From Muribaculaceae bacterium Zag1 (lineage in GTDB: Bacteria > Bacteroidota > Bacteroidia > Bacteroidales > Muribaculaceae), in the NCBI GenBank assembly GCA_002633115.1, contig NWBJ01000136.1, forward strand, positions 113,530-177,529: a DNA stretch of 64,000 nt. Direction: 5' to 3'. Of the stretch, positions 26,733 to 38,131 are shown piece after piece. Below the pieces are notes generated by a model. The model did no database searches. It had not been told where the DNA came from and saw only the letters and a list, made by a program, of their open reading frames with translations. Within the stretch, counting starts at the first letter, position 1; each line of letters begins with the position of its first letter. Made by a program: the position numbers and the translations under genes.

Positions 26733-28310
26733 TTAGTTGGCGAGGGCGCCAGCCACTTCGGCTGCTGCCTCGGTGAGTTTCTTGGTGACGTCGTCGGTGA
26801 GTTTGCCTTGGGCAATAATGGCGAGCACGTCGTCTTTGTGGCGAGCGTGGATCACCTGCAGGAATTGCTTTTCAAACTCAGCCACCTTGTCGAGGGGCAC
26901 ATTGCTGAGCAGACCGTTTACGCCGCAGAATATGAGGGCTACCTCGTCGGCCACAGCTACCGGGTGGTACTGGGGCTGGATGAGCAGTTGCTCGTTCTTG
27001 CGGCCCTTGTCGATCACGCGCGCAGTCACGGGGTCCATGTCGCCACCGAATTTGGTGAACGATTCCAGCTCTCGGAACTGTGCCTGGTCGATCTTCAGCG
27101 TACCGGCCACTTTCTTCATCGACTTGATCTGAGCGTTGCCGCCCACACGAGATACCGAGATGCCTACGTTGATGGCGGGACGGATACCACGGTTGAATAG
27201 GGCAGTCTCCAGGTAGATCTGGCCGTCGGTGATCGAGATCACGTTGGTGGGGATGTAGGCTGATACGTCGCCGGCCTGGGTCTCGATGATGGGGAGGGCA
27301 GTGAGCGAACCGCCACCCTTGACCATAGGCTTGAGCACGGCAGGCAGGTCGTTCATCTTCTCGGCAATCTCCTGATTGTCGATGATCTTGGCGGCGCGTT
27401 CGAGCAGACGTGAGTGGAGATAGAAGATATCTCCGGGGTAAGCCTCACGACCCGAGGGGCGCTTGAGGATCAGAGAAATCTCGCGGTATGCCACGGCCTG
27501 CTTCGACAGGTCGTCATATACGATGAGGGCGTCGCGGCCGGTGTCGCGGAAGTATTCGCCGATGGCCACGCCGGCAAACGGCGAATAGTAGCGCATTGAG
27601 GCCGAATCAGAAGCCGAGGCCGAAACCACCACCGTGTAGTCGAGGGCGCCGTATTTGCGCAGGGTGTCGACGAGCGAGGCGATAGTCGAGGCTTTCTGGC
27701 CGATGGCCACATAGATGCAGTATACGGGCTTGCCAGCCTCGTAGTTGGGACGTTGGTTGATTATCGTGTCGATGGCGATAGCCGTCTTGCCGATTTGGCG
27801 GTCGCCGATGATGAGCTCGCGCTGACCGCGGCCGATAGGCACCATCGAGTCGATGGCCTTGATACCGGTCTGCAGCGGCTGGTTCACCGGTTGGCGATAG
27901 ATTACGCCGGGAGCCTTGCGCTCAAGAGGTAGTCTGATCAAGTCGCCCGTGATGGGACCGCGTCCGTCGATAGGCTCGCCAAGCACATTGATTACGCGGC
28001 CGAGCAGGCCTTCACCAACGGGAATGGAAGCGATTTCGCCGGTGCGGCGGACAGTCATGCCTTCGGTGACCTTGTTGACGTTGTTGAGCAGAATCACGCC
28101 CACGTTGCTTTCCTCGAGGTTGAGCGCTACGCCGCGCACACCATTCTCGAATTCAACGAGTTCGTTGGCTCGTACATTGTCGAGCCCGTATACGTGGGCC
28201 ACGCCGTCGCCCACCTCAAGCACTGTGCCCACCTCTTCGAACGCTACCTTGCGGTTGGCGTTTTCGAGCTGTTGTTTCAGGACTTCCGAAATCTCGCTTG
28301 GGTTAATCAT
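26733..28310 (-). CDS. atpA: ATP synthase F1 alpha subunit
   Basis: A 525-residue non-catalytic nucleotide-binding subunit. The P-loop GDRQIGKT is at residues 169-176, the family block [17 protein letters not shown] near 365, and the C-terminal helical domain is normal. It forms the hexamer with AtpD. Starts 7 bp after atpH. Order atpH-atpA-atpG is conserved. Confidence 0.97.
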   Translation of the reverse strand: MINPSEISEVLKQQLENANRKVAFEEVGTVLEVGDGVAHVYGLDNVRANELVEFENGVRGVALNLEESNVGVILLNNVNKVTEGMTVRRTGEIASIPVGEGLLGRVINVLGEPIDGRGPITGDLIRLPLERKAPGVIYRQPVNQPLQTGIKAIDSMVPIGRGQRELIIGDRQIGKTAIAIDTIINQRPNYEAGKPVYCIYVAIGQKASTIASLVDTLRKYGALDYTVVVSASASDSASMRYYSPFAGVAIGEYFRDTGRDALIVYDDLSKQAVAYREISLILKRPSGREAYPGDIFYLHSRLLERAAKIIDNQEIAEKMNDLPAVLKPMVKGGGSLTALPIIETQAGDVSAYIPTNVISITDGQIYLETALFNRGIRPAINVGISVSRVGGNAQIKSMKKVAGTLKIDQAQFRELESFTKFGGDMDPVTARVIDKGRKNEQLLIQPQYHPVAVADEVALIFCGVNGLLSNVPLDKVAEFEKQFLQVIHARHKDDVLAIIAQGKLTDDVTKKLTEAAAEVAGALAN

Positions 28311-28317
28311 TTTATGC

Positions 28318-28866
28318 TTACTTGTTGCTTAAGAGTTTCAAACGCAGTTGTTTCAATTCATTTTTCACAGAGGCGTCGAGTCGCTGGTTCTCGATGTTGA
28401 CCACGAAACCGCCGATTAGGTCGGGGTCGACACGGAATGTGTATTCCATCGTGCCGCCGTCGAGGTGCGACTGGATCAGCTTTTTGAGCCTGTCCTGTTC
28501 GGCCTGGCTCATAGGTGCTGCAGCCACCACCTCTACGCGGTAGATTTTGTTGGCCTTGCGGTAGATGTCGGCATAGGCCACTGCGATGTCGCGGACCAAG
28601 CCCAGGCGATGGTTGGCCTCGAGCAGCCCAATGAAGCTGTCGATATCCTTGTCGGATGAGTCGGCTTGGGCAGCTGTGAGGATGAGCTGGGCCTTGTCGG
28701 CATCTGAGACGAAGGGGTTGTTGAGAGTCTCGTTGAGCTTAGGCTCGGCAGCGCAGGCCTCGGCGATAAGACGCATCTTATCGTACAGCTTGAGCTGAGT
28801 GCCATGCTCTACAGCCACTTCATACAGGGCTTTGGCGTAGCGCCGGGGTATGAGTCCTTGATCCAT
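28318..28866 (-). CDS. atpH: ATP synthase F1 delta subunit (OSCP)
   Basis: A 182-residue subunit of normal length. N-terminal helical bundle begins [19 protein letters not shown], and the C-terminal segment [33 protein letters not shown] carries the conserved Gly-Gly-x-x-[IV] block. It links the b-stalk to the top of F1. 6 bp after atpF. Confidence 0.95.
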   Translation of the reverse strand: MDQGLIPRRYAKALYEVAVEHGTQLKLYDKMRLIAEACAAEPKLNETLNNPFVSDADKAQLILTAAQADSSDKDIDSFIGLLEANHRLGLVRDIAVAYADIYRKANKIYRVEVVAAAPMSQAEQDRLKKLIQSHLDGGTMEYTFRVDPDLIGGFVVNIENQRLDASVKNELKQLRLKLLSNK

Positions 28867-28872
28867 TTCTGT

Positions 28873-29370
28873 TTATTTTTTGCTTTCCATCTCATTGAGC
28901 AGGGAGTCGACGAGCTTGCTCTGTGCCTTTTGGTCGGCCATCTCTTGCTTGACGACTTTCTGGGCGATCTGCAGGGCGAATTCGCTGACACTGTCGCGGA
29001 AGGCTTGTTCGGCCTCTTTTTGCTGCTGCTGGATCGACACCTTGGCCTGTTCCATCACTTTTTGCGCCTCTTTTTGGGCCTCTCCGCGGGCCTCCTCGAT
29101 GATTTGGTTTTTCATCTTGTCGGCCTCGCGGAGCATGTCGGCCTGCTGCTTGCGCGCTTCGGTGATGTACTTTTCAGCCTCCTGGTGGGCGTTGTCGAGC
29201 TGCTCTTTTGCATTTTGCGCGTACTCCACACCTTTGTCAATGAGGTCGGCTCGTTGGTCTATGCCCTTGAGGATGGCTGGCCAGGCAAGCTTCCACAGAA
29301 TGAGGAAGAGGATGCCGAACGACACAAACATCCAAAAGATTAAGCCGAAATCAGGCGTGAATAGTTCCAT
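28873..29370 (-). CDS. atpF: ATP synthase F0 b subunit
   Basis: A 165-residue peripheral-stalk subunit. One transmembrane helix near the N-terminus (FGLIFWMFVSFGILFLILWKLAWP) is followed by a long charged helix rich in E, Q, K and A that dimerises. 15 bp after atpE, 6 bp before atpH. Confidence 0.95.
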   Translation of the reverse strand: MELFTPDFGLIFWMFVSFGILFLILWKLAWPAILKGIDQRADLIDKGVEYAQNAKEQLDNAHQEAEKYITEARKQQADMLREADKMKNQIIEEARGEAQKEAQKVMEQAKVSIQQQQKEAEQAFRDSVSEFALQIAQKVVKQEMADQKAQSKLVDSLLNEMESKK

Positions 29371-29385
29371 CTATGGAGAGCTTAA

Positions 29386-29652
<267 letters not shown>

Positions 29653-29682
29653 TTAGATTTGTTGTCTTTTGATTGGGTGGGG

Positions 29683-29757
29683 TAGGATTCCTAGGCATCC
29701 TAGGATTCCTAAAATCCTATTATTGGGGTAGGATTCCTAGGAGGCCTAGGATTCCTA
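29683..29757. repeat. Two tandem near-palindromes between atpB and atpE
   Basis: Two 29-bp units, TAGGATTCCTAGG - cat - CCTAGGATTCCTA (29683-29711) and the same arms around 'agg' (29729-29757), 46 bp apart. Arms pair with a single internal mismatch. Placed in the mRNA between the a and c subunit genes, where stoichiometry changes 1:10 or so. Confidence 0.85.
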
Positions 29758-29762
29758 AGCTA

Positions 29763-30944
29763 TTAGACTAGTGCTTCCTCGATGGCTTTGCCCACGCTCT
29801 CGTGCTTGTGCTCGTGGCCCTTGACTTGAGCCAGCGAGATGAAGATGGTCGAGAGCATCGTGAACACGTAAGCCTGGATGAAGCTCACCAGCACATCGAT
29901 TACCAGCATGAATACTGAGAAGATGATCGAGATCACAGTCACCACTCCGCCGATAGCAGGGCTCATCAGGTAGAAGATGAAGATGAGCAGTGTCAGCACG
30001 ATCACAATCATGTGGCCGCCCATCATGTTGGCAAAGAGACGCACAGTCAGTGCGGCGGGCTTGGTGAACATGCCGAATACCTCAATCAGCGGCATGATGG
30101 GCAGCGGGCATTTGAGCCACAGTGGCACATCGGGCCAGAAGATTTCTTTCCAGTATTCCTTGGTGCCAAAGATGTTGGTGATCAGGAATGTGAGGACAGC
30201 GAGCACCAGGGTCACGGCGATGTTGCCGGTAAGGTTGGCGCCGCCGGGGAAGATTACTATCAGGCCCAGCAGGTTCATGCCGAGGATGAAGAAGAACACA
30301 GTCATCAGGTAGGGGGCGAAGCGCGGAGTATTCTCCTTGAGGGTGGGCTTGATCACGCCGTCGTAGACGAATGACACGCACACCTCGATAGCGCCGAGGC
30401 CCTTGCGCGGTGCCTTGTATCCCTTGCGGCGATACCATCCGGCCAGCCAGAGCATCAAGGCAGCCACCAGGATCACTGAGATCCAGAGGGCGGCAACGTT
30501 CTTGGTAATCGAGATGTCGCGCGGGCGATAGTATTCGACAGTGCCGTCAGGGTTCTTGATGACCTGCACGATCTTGTCCTTGTGGGGGTCTTCGGGTCCG
30601 GCGATGGTGAAGATTACGTCATCGCCAGCGTTATACTCCTTGAATTTCAACCCGTGCTCGTGGCTCTGCACCTTATTTGACATGAAGCAGTACCATACGC
30701 CGTCCTTAGCCCTTACGATGCAGGGCAGGGGGATGCGGTGGGTGTGGCTGAATGGAATCTCCCAGCCATAGTTGTCGCCAAGGTGCTCAAAGATGATCTC
30801 CTTGGGGTTGATTCCCGTTTCCTCCTCATGACCGCTGGCATCCTCGATTTCGAGGGTCTCGTTGTCGCCCTTGGGTTCGGCAGCGTAGAGCGGCCAAGCG
30901 ATGAGCGCCAGCGCGAGGGTCAATGATATAAGCAACCTATTCAT
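29763..30944 (-). CDS. atpB: ATP synthase F0 a subunit
   Basis: A 393-residue protein, long for the family because of a signal-like N-terminus (MNRLLISLTLALALIAWPLYA) and a periplasmic insert of about 130 residues (HTHRIPLPCIVRAKDGVWYCFMSNKV...), as in Bacteroidetes. The core has five or more helices. The essential Arg lies in LIEVFGMFTKPAALTVRLFANMMGGHM. It forms the ion half-channels against the c ring. 7 bp after atpC. Confidence 0.95.
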   Translation of the reverse strand: MNRLLISLTLALALIAWPLYAAEPKGDNETLEIEDASGHEEETGINPKEIIFEHLGDNYGWEIPFSHTHRIPLPCIVRAKDGVWYCFMSNKVQSHEHGLKFKEYNAGDDVIFTIAGPEDPHKDKIVQVIKNPDGTVEYYRPRDISITKNVAALWISVILVAALMLWLAGWYRRKGYKAPRKGLGAIEVCVSFVYDGVIKPTLKENTPRFAPYLMTVFFFILGMNLLGLIVIFPGGANLTGNIAVTLVLAVLTFLITNIFGTKEYWKEIFWPDVPLWLKCPLPIMPLIEVFGMFTKPAALTVRLFANMMGGHMIVIVLTLLIFIFYLMSPAIGGVVTVISIIFSVFMLVIDVLVSFIQAYVFTMLSTIFISLAQVKGHEHKHESVGKAIEEALV

Positions 30945-30951
30945 ACGCCTA

Positions 30952-31188
30952 TCAATATATGCACACCGACACTACGTTGTTGTCAATATCAGCCAGTCCG
31001 CCGGGGATTTCGATGCTATGCTCGGCTCCGTCGTCGGCTGTGTATGTGATTGTGCCTTTGGTAAGGGTGGAAATCAGCGAGGCGTGGCGGTCGAGCACCG
31101 TGAAGGCGCCCAATGTGCCAGGCAGGGTCACGCTTTTGGCTTGGCCCTCAAACACTATTTCCTGTGCCGATATGATTTTCAGTGTCAT
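30952..31188 (-). CDS. atpC: ATP synthase F1 epsilon subunit, short form
   Basis: A 78-residue protein holding only the N-terminal beta-sandwich (MTLKIISAQEIVFEGQAKSVTLPGTLGAFTVLDRHASLISTL). The C-terminal pair of helices that inhibits ATP hydrolysis in E. coli is absent. The short form is usual in Bacteroidetes as far as I know. Placed between atpD and atpB. Confidence 0.93.
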   Translation of the reverse strand: MTLKIISAQEIVFEGQAKSVTLPGTLGAFTVLDRHASLISTLTKGTITYTADDGAEHSIEIPGGLADIDNNVVSVCIY

Positions 31189-31224
31189 CGCAGTGTTGGT
31201 TGGTGAGTTAATTGGGGATGAAAG

Positions 31225-32751
<1,527 letters not shown>

Positions 32752-32775
32752 TCAGATAGTTAAGCCGTGCGGGGA

Positions 32776-33876
32776 TTATACGATGTGCCATCCGAATACG
32801 ATGATCAGCACCATCAGCACCAGGTTGGCCAGATTGATAGGCAGCAGGTATTTCCACTCCAGGGCCAGCAGGTTGTCGATGCGCAGGCGGGGGAATGTCC
32901 ACTTAAACCAGATGATCACATAGCTGAGCACAAAGCATTTGAGCAGGAACCAGATCACCGATGGGCAGTAGTCCATGATGTGGTTGAAGGTGTCCCAGCC
33001 GGGGAAGTGCAGAGGCATCCAGCCGCCGAAGAACATCAGCGAGGCCACGCCCGACACGATGAATAGGTTGAGGTACTCGGCCAGGTAGAAGAAGCCGAAG
33101 TGGATACCGGAATATTCGGTGTGGTAACCGGCGGTAAGCTCGCTCTCTGCCTCGGGCAGGTCAAACGGGCCGCGGTTGGTCTCGGCGGTAGCCGCAATCA
33201 TGTAGATCACGAATGCGATGACTGCGGGCACATGGCCCTTGAAGATGAACCAGAGATTCTCTTGCTCAGCCACGATGCCGCCTACTGACATTGTGCCGGC
33301 GAGGCACACCATAGTCAGGATCGACAGTCCCACCGACAGCTCGTAGCTGACCATCTGAGCACCCGAGCGCATAGCGCCGATCAGGGTGAACTTGTTGGCC
33401 GATGACCAACCAGCGAGCAGGATGCCCAGCACGCCGATCGACGAGCAAGCGATCAGGAAGAAGATGCCGATGTTGAAATCGATTATCTGCAAGCCATTGC
33501 CCCAAGGCAGCACTGCGAAGCAAATCACAGAGGCAATAATCACCAGATAGGGGGCGAGGGCGAATAGGAAGCGGTCGATGTTGTCGAGATGGATGAGCTC
33601 CTTGATCAGGATCTTGAACATATCGGCAAAGCTCTGGAACAAGCCCCAGGGACCCACGCGCACCGGGCCTACGCGGCACTGGATGTAGGCGCAAATCTTG
33701 CGTTCGTAGAGGATGTAGAAGAGGGCCAGCAAGGCGTAAGCGAGCAGCAGACCCACTCCGACACCTATACATTCGATGGTGACGGTCAGCCATTTGGGCA
33801 GCCCGCAGGTGTAGAGCAGAAAGTTGTTGACTGCATCGCACACCACCGAAAAGTCATCTATTACTAAAGGAATCAT
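32776..33876 (-). CDS. nuoH: NADH:quinone oxidoreductase subunit H
   Basis: A 366-residue membrane subunit at the foot of complex I. Eight hydrophobic segments; conserved blocks [34 protein letters not shown], the [38 protein letters not shown] quinone-chamber loop, and [19 protein letters not shown]. Last nuo gene before the atp insertion; atpD follows 48 bp later. Confidence 0.96.
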   Translation of the reverse strand: MIPLVIDDFSVVCDAVNNFLLYTCGLPKWLTVTIECIGVGVGLLLAYALLALFYILYERKICAYIQCRVGPVRVGPWGLFQSFADMFKILIKELIHLDNIDRFLFALAPYLVIIASVICFAVLPWGNGLQIIDFNIGIFFLIACSSIGVLGILLAGWSSANKFTLIGAMRSGAQMVSYELSVGLSILTMVCLAGTMSVGGIVAEQENLWFIFKGHVPAVIAFVIYMIAATAETNRGPFDLPEAESELTAGYHTEYSGIHFGFFYLAEYLNLFIVSGVASLMFFGGWMPLHFPGWDTFNHIMDYCPSVIWFLLKCFVLSYVIIWFKWTFPRLRIDNLLALEWKYLLPINLANLVLMVLIIVFGWHIV

Positions 33877-33924
33877 GATTAAGTAATAAGTAATGAGGAA
33901 TAAGTAATGAGTAAGAGTGGGGCC

Positions 33925-35556
33925 TTAGCGGTCCATGTCGGGGATGATGTAGTCGAGCGAACCGCCGATGGTGATCAGGTCGGCAATCTTCATGCCCTCG
34001 GTGATGTGGTCGACCACGCCGGCCAGCGGCAGGCAGGGCGGGGCAATCTTCAGGCGGTAAGGCTTGGCGGTGCCGTCGCTCTCGAGATAGAGGCCGAACA
34101 CGCCGCGGCAGCCCTCGACCATCTCCCACCAGTGTCCTACGGGGAGCTTGAGCATCTTGGGCACCTTGACGCAGTATTCGCCTTCGGGGATGTTGTCGAC
34201 GAGCTGGGCCAGTATCTTGGCGCTCTCCTCGATTTCGCGCAGACGCACCTTGAAGCGAGCCATGGCGTCGCCCTCGGCCATCAGCACCTCCTCAAAGTCG
34301 AGTTCGGGATAAATGCTGTAGGGACGTATCTTGCGTATGTCGCACGACCAGCCGGATGCGCGGCCCGAGGGACCGGTGACGGCGTAGTCGATGGCATCCT
34401 CTTTGCTCAGGTATCCTACGCCCACCATGCGCTCCTTGGCGATAACGTTGCCAACGAATACCTTGTTGTATTCCTTGATGTTGGCAGGAATCACGGCAAG
34501 CAGGGCCTTGACATCCTTCTGGAAATCAGGGGCCAAGTCTTGCATTACGCCGCCGATGCAGTCATAGTTGAACGTCATGCGGGCGCCGCAAGTCTTCTCC
34601 ATGATGTCGAGAATCATTTCGCGCACACGCAGGGTGTAGAACAGCATCGATGTGGCGCCGAGGTCCATGCAGAATGTGCCCATAAACAGGCAGTGTGAGG
34701 CTATACGCGACAGCTCATCCATCATCACGCGGATCACCTCGGCTCGGCGGGTAATCTGTATGCCGGCGGCGCGCTCTATGAGGCGGCACAGGCCGTGGTG
34801 ATAGTTGTGGGCTGAAAAATAGTCGAGACGATCCATATAGTGGAGCGTCTGCTGGTATGTGAGGTCTTCGCAGAGCTTCTCCACGCCACGGTGGATATAG
34901 CCCATGTAGACATCGATTTTCTTAATGATTTCGCCGTCGACGGCTGTGCGGAAACGCAGCACTCCGTGGGTCGACGGGTGTTGCGGGCCGATATTGACCA
35001 CAAATTCCTCGGGCTGGAATATGCGCACCTCTTTTTTCTCTACCTTTCCGTCGGGACCTTCGACCCATGTCTGGGTGAAGTCGCTCTGGCGCTCGCTCTC
35101 GGTGGTGATGGGGTTGAGAGCCGGGTCTTGGTCATAGTCCTTGCGCAGCGGATATCCCACCCAGTCGATGTTGAGGAATAGGCGGCGCATATCGGGATTG
35201 TTGATAAAGATGATGCCGAAGAAGTCGTACACCTCGCGCTCGTAGAGGGTGGCAACGGCCCAGAGATCGGCCACTGAGTGAAGCATAGGGTTTTCGCGGT
35301 CGGTAGTCTCGACCTTGACTGAGATCACGTCGTTGCCCCGGGTGGTCGATTGCAAGAAATACACGCAACCGAGCGAGGTGCGCCAGTCCATGCCGGCGAT
35401 GGTGATCATATAGTCGTAATTAAGGTCCGGGTCGTGGCGCAAGGCTGAGGCCAGGTCATGCCATTGGGCATCGGGTATGCAGATGCGCAGCACATCGCCT
35501 TGCTCAAAGGTGGCTTGCGGAAACAGCTTGGCAATCTTTTCCTGAATTTCTGCCAT
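33925..35556 (-). CDS. nuoCD: NADH:quinone oxidoreductase fused subunit C/D
   Basis: A 543-residue fusion. Residues 1 to about 150 are NuoC (VADLWAVATLYEREVYDFFGIIFINNPDMRRLFLNIDWVGYPLRKDYDQDP). The rest is NuoD (NIGPQHPSTHGVLRF...YMGYIHRGVEKLCEDLTYQQ...), with the quinone-site His and Tyr residues retained. The fusion is usual in Bacteroidetes. It ends LDYIIPDMDR, the NuoD terminus. 58 bp after nuoB; a 48-bp AT-rich gap leads to nuoH. Confidence 0.96.
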   Translation of the reverse strand: MAEIQEKIAKLFPQATFEQGDVLRICIPDAQWHDLASALRHDPDLNYDYMITIAGMDWRTSLGCVYFLQSTTRGNDVISVKVETTDRENPMLHSVADLWAVATLYEREVYDFFGIIFINNPDMRRLFLNIDWVGYPLRKDYDQDPALNPITTESERQSDFTQTWVEGPDGKVEKKEVRIFQPEEFVVNIGPQHPSTHGVLRFRTAVDGEIIKKIDVYMGYIHRGVEKLCEDLTYQQTLHYMDRLDYFSAHNYHHGLCRLIERAAGIQITRRAEVIRVMMDELSRIASHCLFMGTFCMDLGATSMLFYTLRVREMILDIMEKTCGARMTFNYDCIGGVMQDLAPDFQKDVKALLAVIPANIKEYNKVFVGNVIAKERMVGVGYLSKEDAIDYAVTGPSGRASGWSCDIRKIRPYSIYPELDFEEVLMAEGDAMARFKVRLREIEESAKILAQLVDNIPEGEYCVKVPKMLKLPVGHWWEMVEGCRGVFGLYLESDGTAKPYRLKIAPPCLPLAGVVDHITEGMKIADLITIGGSLDYIIPDMDR

Positions 35557-35613
35557 ATAAATAGTTGTATCAGGGGATTAGTGACAATTTCTTATTGGTC
35601 TCGGGGCTTGGGC

Positions 35614-36225
35614 TCAACCTTGGTCGACATCCTGCACGGGGTGCGACTTGAGGAAATCCTCTTGCTTTTGCTGGCGGTTAACTCCTCCGAAGAATCTTTC
35701 CACCTTGATTTTGCGCGAAAGCTGCATTATGCCGTAGATCATAGCCTCGGGGCGGGGAGGGCAGCCGGGCACGAACACGTCGACCGGGACAATGTCCTCG
35801 ATGCCTTTGGCCACATGGTATGATTTGTTGAATGGGCCGCCCGAGATGGCGCAGCTGCCGCAAGCGATCACATACTTGGGCTCGGCCAGTTGGTCATAGA
35901 GACGGCGGAACACCGGCACCATGCGGTTGACGATTGTGCCGGCAACCATCATGAAGTCGGCTTGGCGTGGGCTCGAACGGGCAACTTCCCAGCCGAAACG
36001 AGCCATATCGAAGCGAGCAGCGCCGAGCGACACAAATTCGATGCCGCAGCAGCTGGTGGCGAAGGTCAGAGGCCAGATTGAGTTGGAGCGGCCCCAGTTG
36101 ATGAGCTTGTCAAATGAGCCGACGATCACGTTGGTGCCCGACTCTTGCAGCTCCTTCACCAGATTCTCGATGTATTCATTGTCCTTCCATGCGTCGTAAG
36201 GCATGCTTTTTGTGGTCACTTCCAT
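35614..36225 (-). CDS. nuoB: NADH:quinone oxidoreductase subunit B
   Basis: A 203-residue subunit carrying the terminal N2 iron-sulfur cluster. Ligands are visible as the adjacent Cys pair in FATSCCGIEF, the Cys of ACGSCAISGG and the Cys of VPGCPPRPEA. It reduces quinone together with NuoCD. Overlaps nuoA by 10 bp. Confidence 0.96.
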   Translation of the reverse strand: MEVTTKSMPYDAWKDNEYIENLVKELQESGTNVIVGSFDKLINWGRSNSIWPLTFATSCCGIEFVSLGAARFDMARFGWEVARSSPRQADFMMVAGTIVNRMVPVFRRLYDQLAEPKYVIACGSCAISGGPFNKSYHVAKGIEDIVPVDVFVPGCPPRPEAMIYGIMQLSRKIKVERFFGGVNRQQKQEDFLKSHPVQDVDQG

Positions 36226-36596
36226 TCAAGAGCTCCTTTCCGCCAAGCGTAAATCAGGCCCAGCACTAAGACACAAAAGAAAACAGCGATGCTGATGAGA
36301 CCTTCGTAGCCGAGGGCTTTCATCTTCACGGCCCAGGGGAACAGGAAGACGGTCTCGACATCAAACATCAGGAAGAGGATGGCAAACAGGTAATAACCTA
36401 CCTTAAACTGCGACATGCTCTCGCCGCGAGTGGGGATGCCGCACTCATAGGGCTGTCCCTTTTGCGGGTTGTACGACTTTGGGGAAATGAGGCCGGCAAT
36501 CCACAGGGCCAAGGCCACCAGAGCCACGCCCGTCAGCATTGCCACGAGGGCAAGCAGGGGATTGTTCTCAATTCCGAAAATTGCTAATGATGTCAT
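36216..36596 (-). CDS. nuoA: NADH:quinone oxidoreductase subunit A
   Basis: A 126-residue subunit with three membrane helices and the conserved loop KGQPYECGIPTRGESMSQFKVGYYLFAILFLMFDVETVFLFPWAV. First gene of the nuo/atp locus. A promoter-like TAACTTTG at 36735-36742 implies a leader of about 130 nt. No nuoE, F or G is present, so the electron donor is probably not bound through the classical NADH module. Confidence 0.95.
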   Translation of the reverse strand: MTSLAIFGIENNPLLALVAMLTGVALVALALWIAGLISPKSYNPQKGQPYECGIPTRGESMSQFKVGYYLFAILFLMFDVETVFLFPWAVKMKALGYEGLISIAVFFCVLVLGLIYAWRKGALEWK

Positions 36597-36734
36597 ATCT
36601 TAATAACTTTTATTTGCAACTTTACGCTCCGAGGGCATCTGCCTAAGCACAAAACTGGGGCTATCTCGGTGACAACCACATAGTTAGGTGCGTCTTCATG
36701 GTCAAAACCCCTCGCATGGATTGGTTTTATTGTG

Positions 36735-36742
36735 CAAAGTTA
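36735..36742 (-). promoter_or_regulatory. -7 element of the nuo/atp operon
   Basis: TAACTTTG on the minus strand, 139 bp upstream of nuoA. The best -33 candidate is about 23 bp further, so the match is partial. The 130-nt leader (36597-36730) shows no recognised riboswitch. Confidence 0.5.
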
Positions 36743-36798
36743 CAAAAATTTATTAAAATCCCACCCAAAAATGTCGGGAAATTTATGACAAAAAATGA

Positions 36799-36829
36799 GC
36801 GGGCAACCTCAATGGCTGAGGTTGCCCGC
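36799..36829. terminator. Intrinsic terminator of fbaA
   Basis: GCGGGCAACCTCA - atggc - TGAGGTTGCCCGC, perfect 13-bp arms. On the minus strand it is followed by TCATTTTTTG, a U-rich end. 32 bp after the aldolase stop. Confidence 0.9.
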
Positions 36830-36860
36830 TTTGGGTCAAGTATGTTGAGTGGTGAATGGA

Positions 36861-37856
36861 TTATGCCTTGCCGTTTGAGCCGAGCACATTCTCGATTTTG
36901 TGCTTGTACAGCTTCTCCATTTCGTCGCGAGCCGGGCCGAGGTATTTGCGGGGGTCAAACTCACCGGGCTTCTCGTGGAGCACGCGGCGCACAGCGGCGG
37001 TCATAGCCAGACGGCTGTCGCTGTCGATGTTGATCTTGCAGACGGCGCTCTTAGCGGCCTTGCGGAGCTGCTCCTCGGGGATACCGATGGCATCGGGCAG
37101 TTTGCCGCCGAGGGCGTTGATTTCGTCGACATACTCCTGGGGCACTGACGATGAGCCGTGGAGCACGATGGGGAATCCGGGCAGTTTCTCCATCACAGCG
37201 TCGAGCACGTCGAATGCCAATGGCGGGGGCACGAGCTTGCCGTTCTCGTCACGGGTGCACTGTTCGGGGGTGAACTTGTAAGCGCCGTGGCTTGTGCCGA
37301 TCGAGATGGCGAGGCTGTCGCAACCGGTGCGGGTAGCAAAGTCGATCACCTCCTCGGGGTCGGTGTAGGTGTGGTGCTCAGATGAAACCTCATCCTCAAC
37401 GCCGGCCAGCACGCCGAGTTCGCCTTCTACAGTTACGTCGAACTGGTGGGCGTAGTCAACCACTTTCTTGGTGAGGGCAACGTTCTCCTCGTAGGGGAGG
37501 TGAGAGCCGTCGATCATCACTGACGAGAAGCCGCAGTCGATGCAGTCCTTGCAGGTCTCGAATGTGTCGCCGTGGTCGAGGTGCAGCACGATTTGGGGAT
37601 TCTCCCAGCCGAGCTCTTTGGCGTATTCGACAGCGCCCTGAGCCATGTAGCGCAGCAGTGTAGCGTTGGCGTAGTTGCGAGCGCCCTTAGATACCTGGAG
37701 GATCACGGGTGACTTCTCTTCAGCGGCAGCCTTGATGATGGCCTGGAGCTGCTCCATGTTGTTGAAGTTGAAAGCGGGGATAGCGTATCCGCCCTTGATT
37801 GCCTTGGCAAACATCTCGCGAGTGTTGACCAAGCCTAATTCTTTGTAACTTACCAT
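36861..37856 (-). CDS. fba: Fructose-bisphosphate aldolase, class II
   Basis: A 331-residue zinc-dependent aldolase that interconverts fructose-1,6-bisphosphate with DHAP and G3P. Zinc ligands and catalytic Asp are seen in VLHLDHGDTFETCKDCIDCGFSSVMIDGSHLPYEEN; VEGELGVLAG, SIGTSHGAYKF and VLHGSSSVPQEYVDEI are the remaining family blocks. Single-gene unit with its own terminator at 36799-36829. Confidence 0.95.
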   Translation of the reverse strand: MVSYKELGLVNTREMFAKAIKGGYAIPAFNFNNMEQLQAIIKAAAEEKSPVILQVSKGARNYANATLLRYMAQGAVEYAKELGWENPQIVLHLDHGDTFETCKDCIDCGFSSVMIDGSHLPYEENVALTKKVVDYAHQFDVTVEGELGVLAGVEDEVSSEHHTYTDPEEVIDFATRTGCDSLAISIGTSHGAYKFTPEQCTRDENGKLVPPPLAFDVLDAVMEKLPGFPIVLHGSSSVPQEYVDEINALGGKLPDAIGIPEEQLRKAAKSAVCKINIDSDSRLAMTAAVRRVLHEKPGEFDPRKYLGPARDEMEKLYKHKIENVLGSNGKA

Positions 37857-37929
37857 ATTGCAGTAGTTTTATATAGTTTTAGGATTTTCTTTTTGTGAAA
37901 CGCTTAGGAATTGCAACGCAAAGGTAGCA

Positions 37930-38100
37930 ATTATTTTTGAAAAATGAATAATTAAAAATGAAAAATGAAGAATTAAAAACGAAAAATGAAGAATGAAGAA
38001 TGAAAAATGGTCATCCGGATGGTTTACCCCGTAGGGGTCGTTTCATCTAGCCAATGATTGCGCCCTCTAAGGCTACCCCTAGGGGTTGTTTCATTTGACG
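37930..38100. repeat. AT-rich heptamer-like repeats with CATCCGGATG core and two small palindromes
   Basis: The gap between fbaA and ribBA holds degenerate GAAAAAT/GAAGAAT units (about 37940-38008), then the palindrome CATCCGGATG (38012-38021). Two related hairpins follow: TACCCCGTAGGGGTCGTTTCAT near 38024-38046 (written with its palindromic core ACCCC-gt-AGGGGT) and CTACCCCTAGGGGTTG near 38075-38090. No gene seen. The CATCCGGATG core recurs at 51500-51509 and 63814-63823. Confidence 0.75.
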
Positions 38101-38131
38101 CAACTATTCACTATTCACAATTCACTATTAA

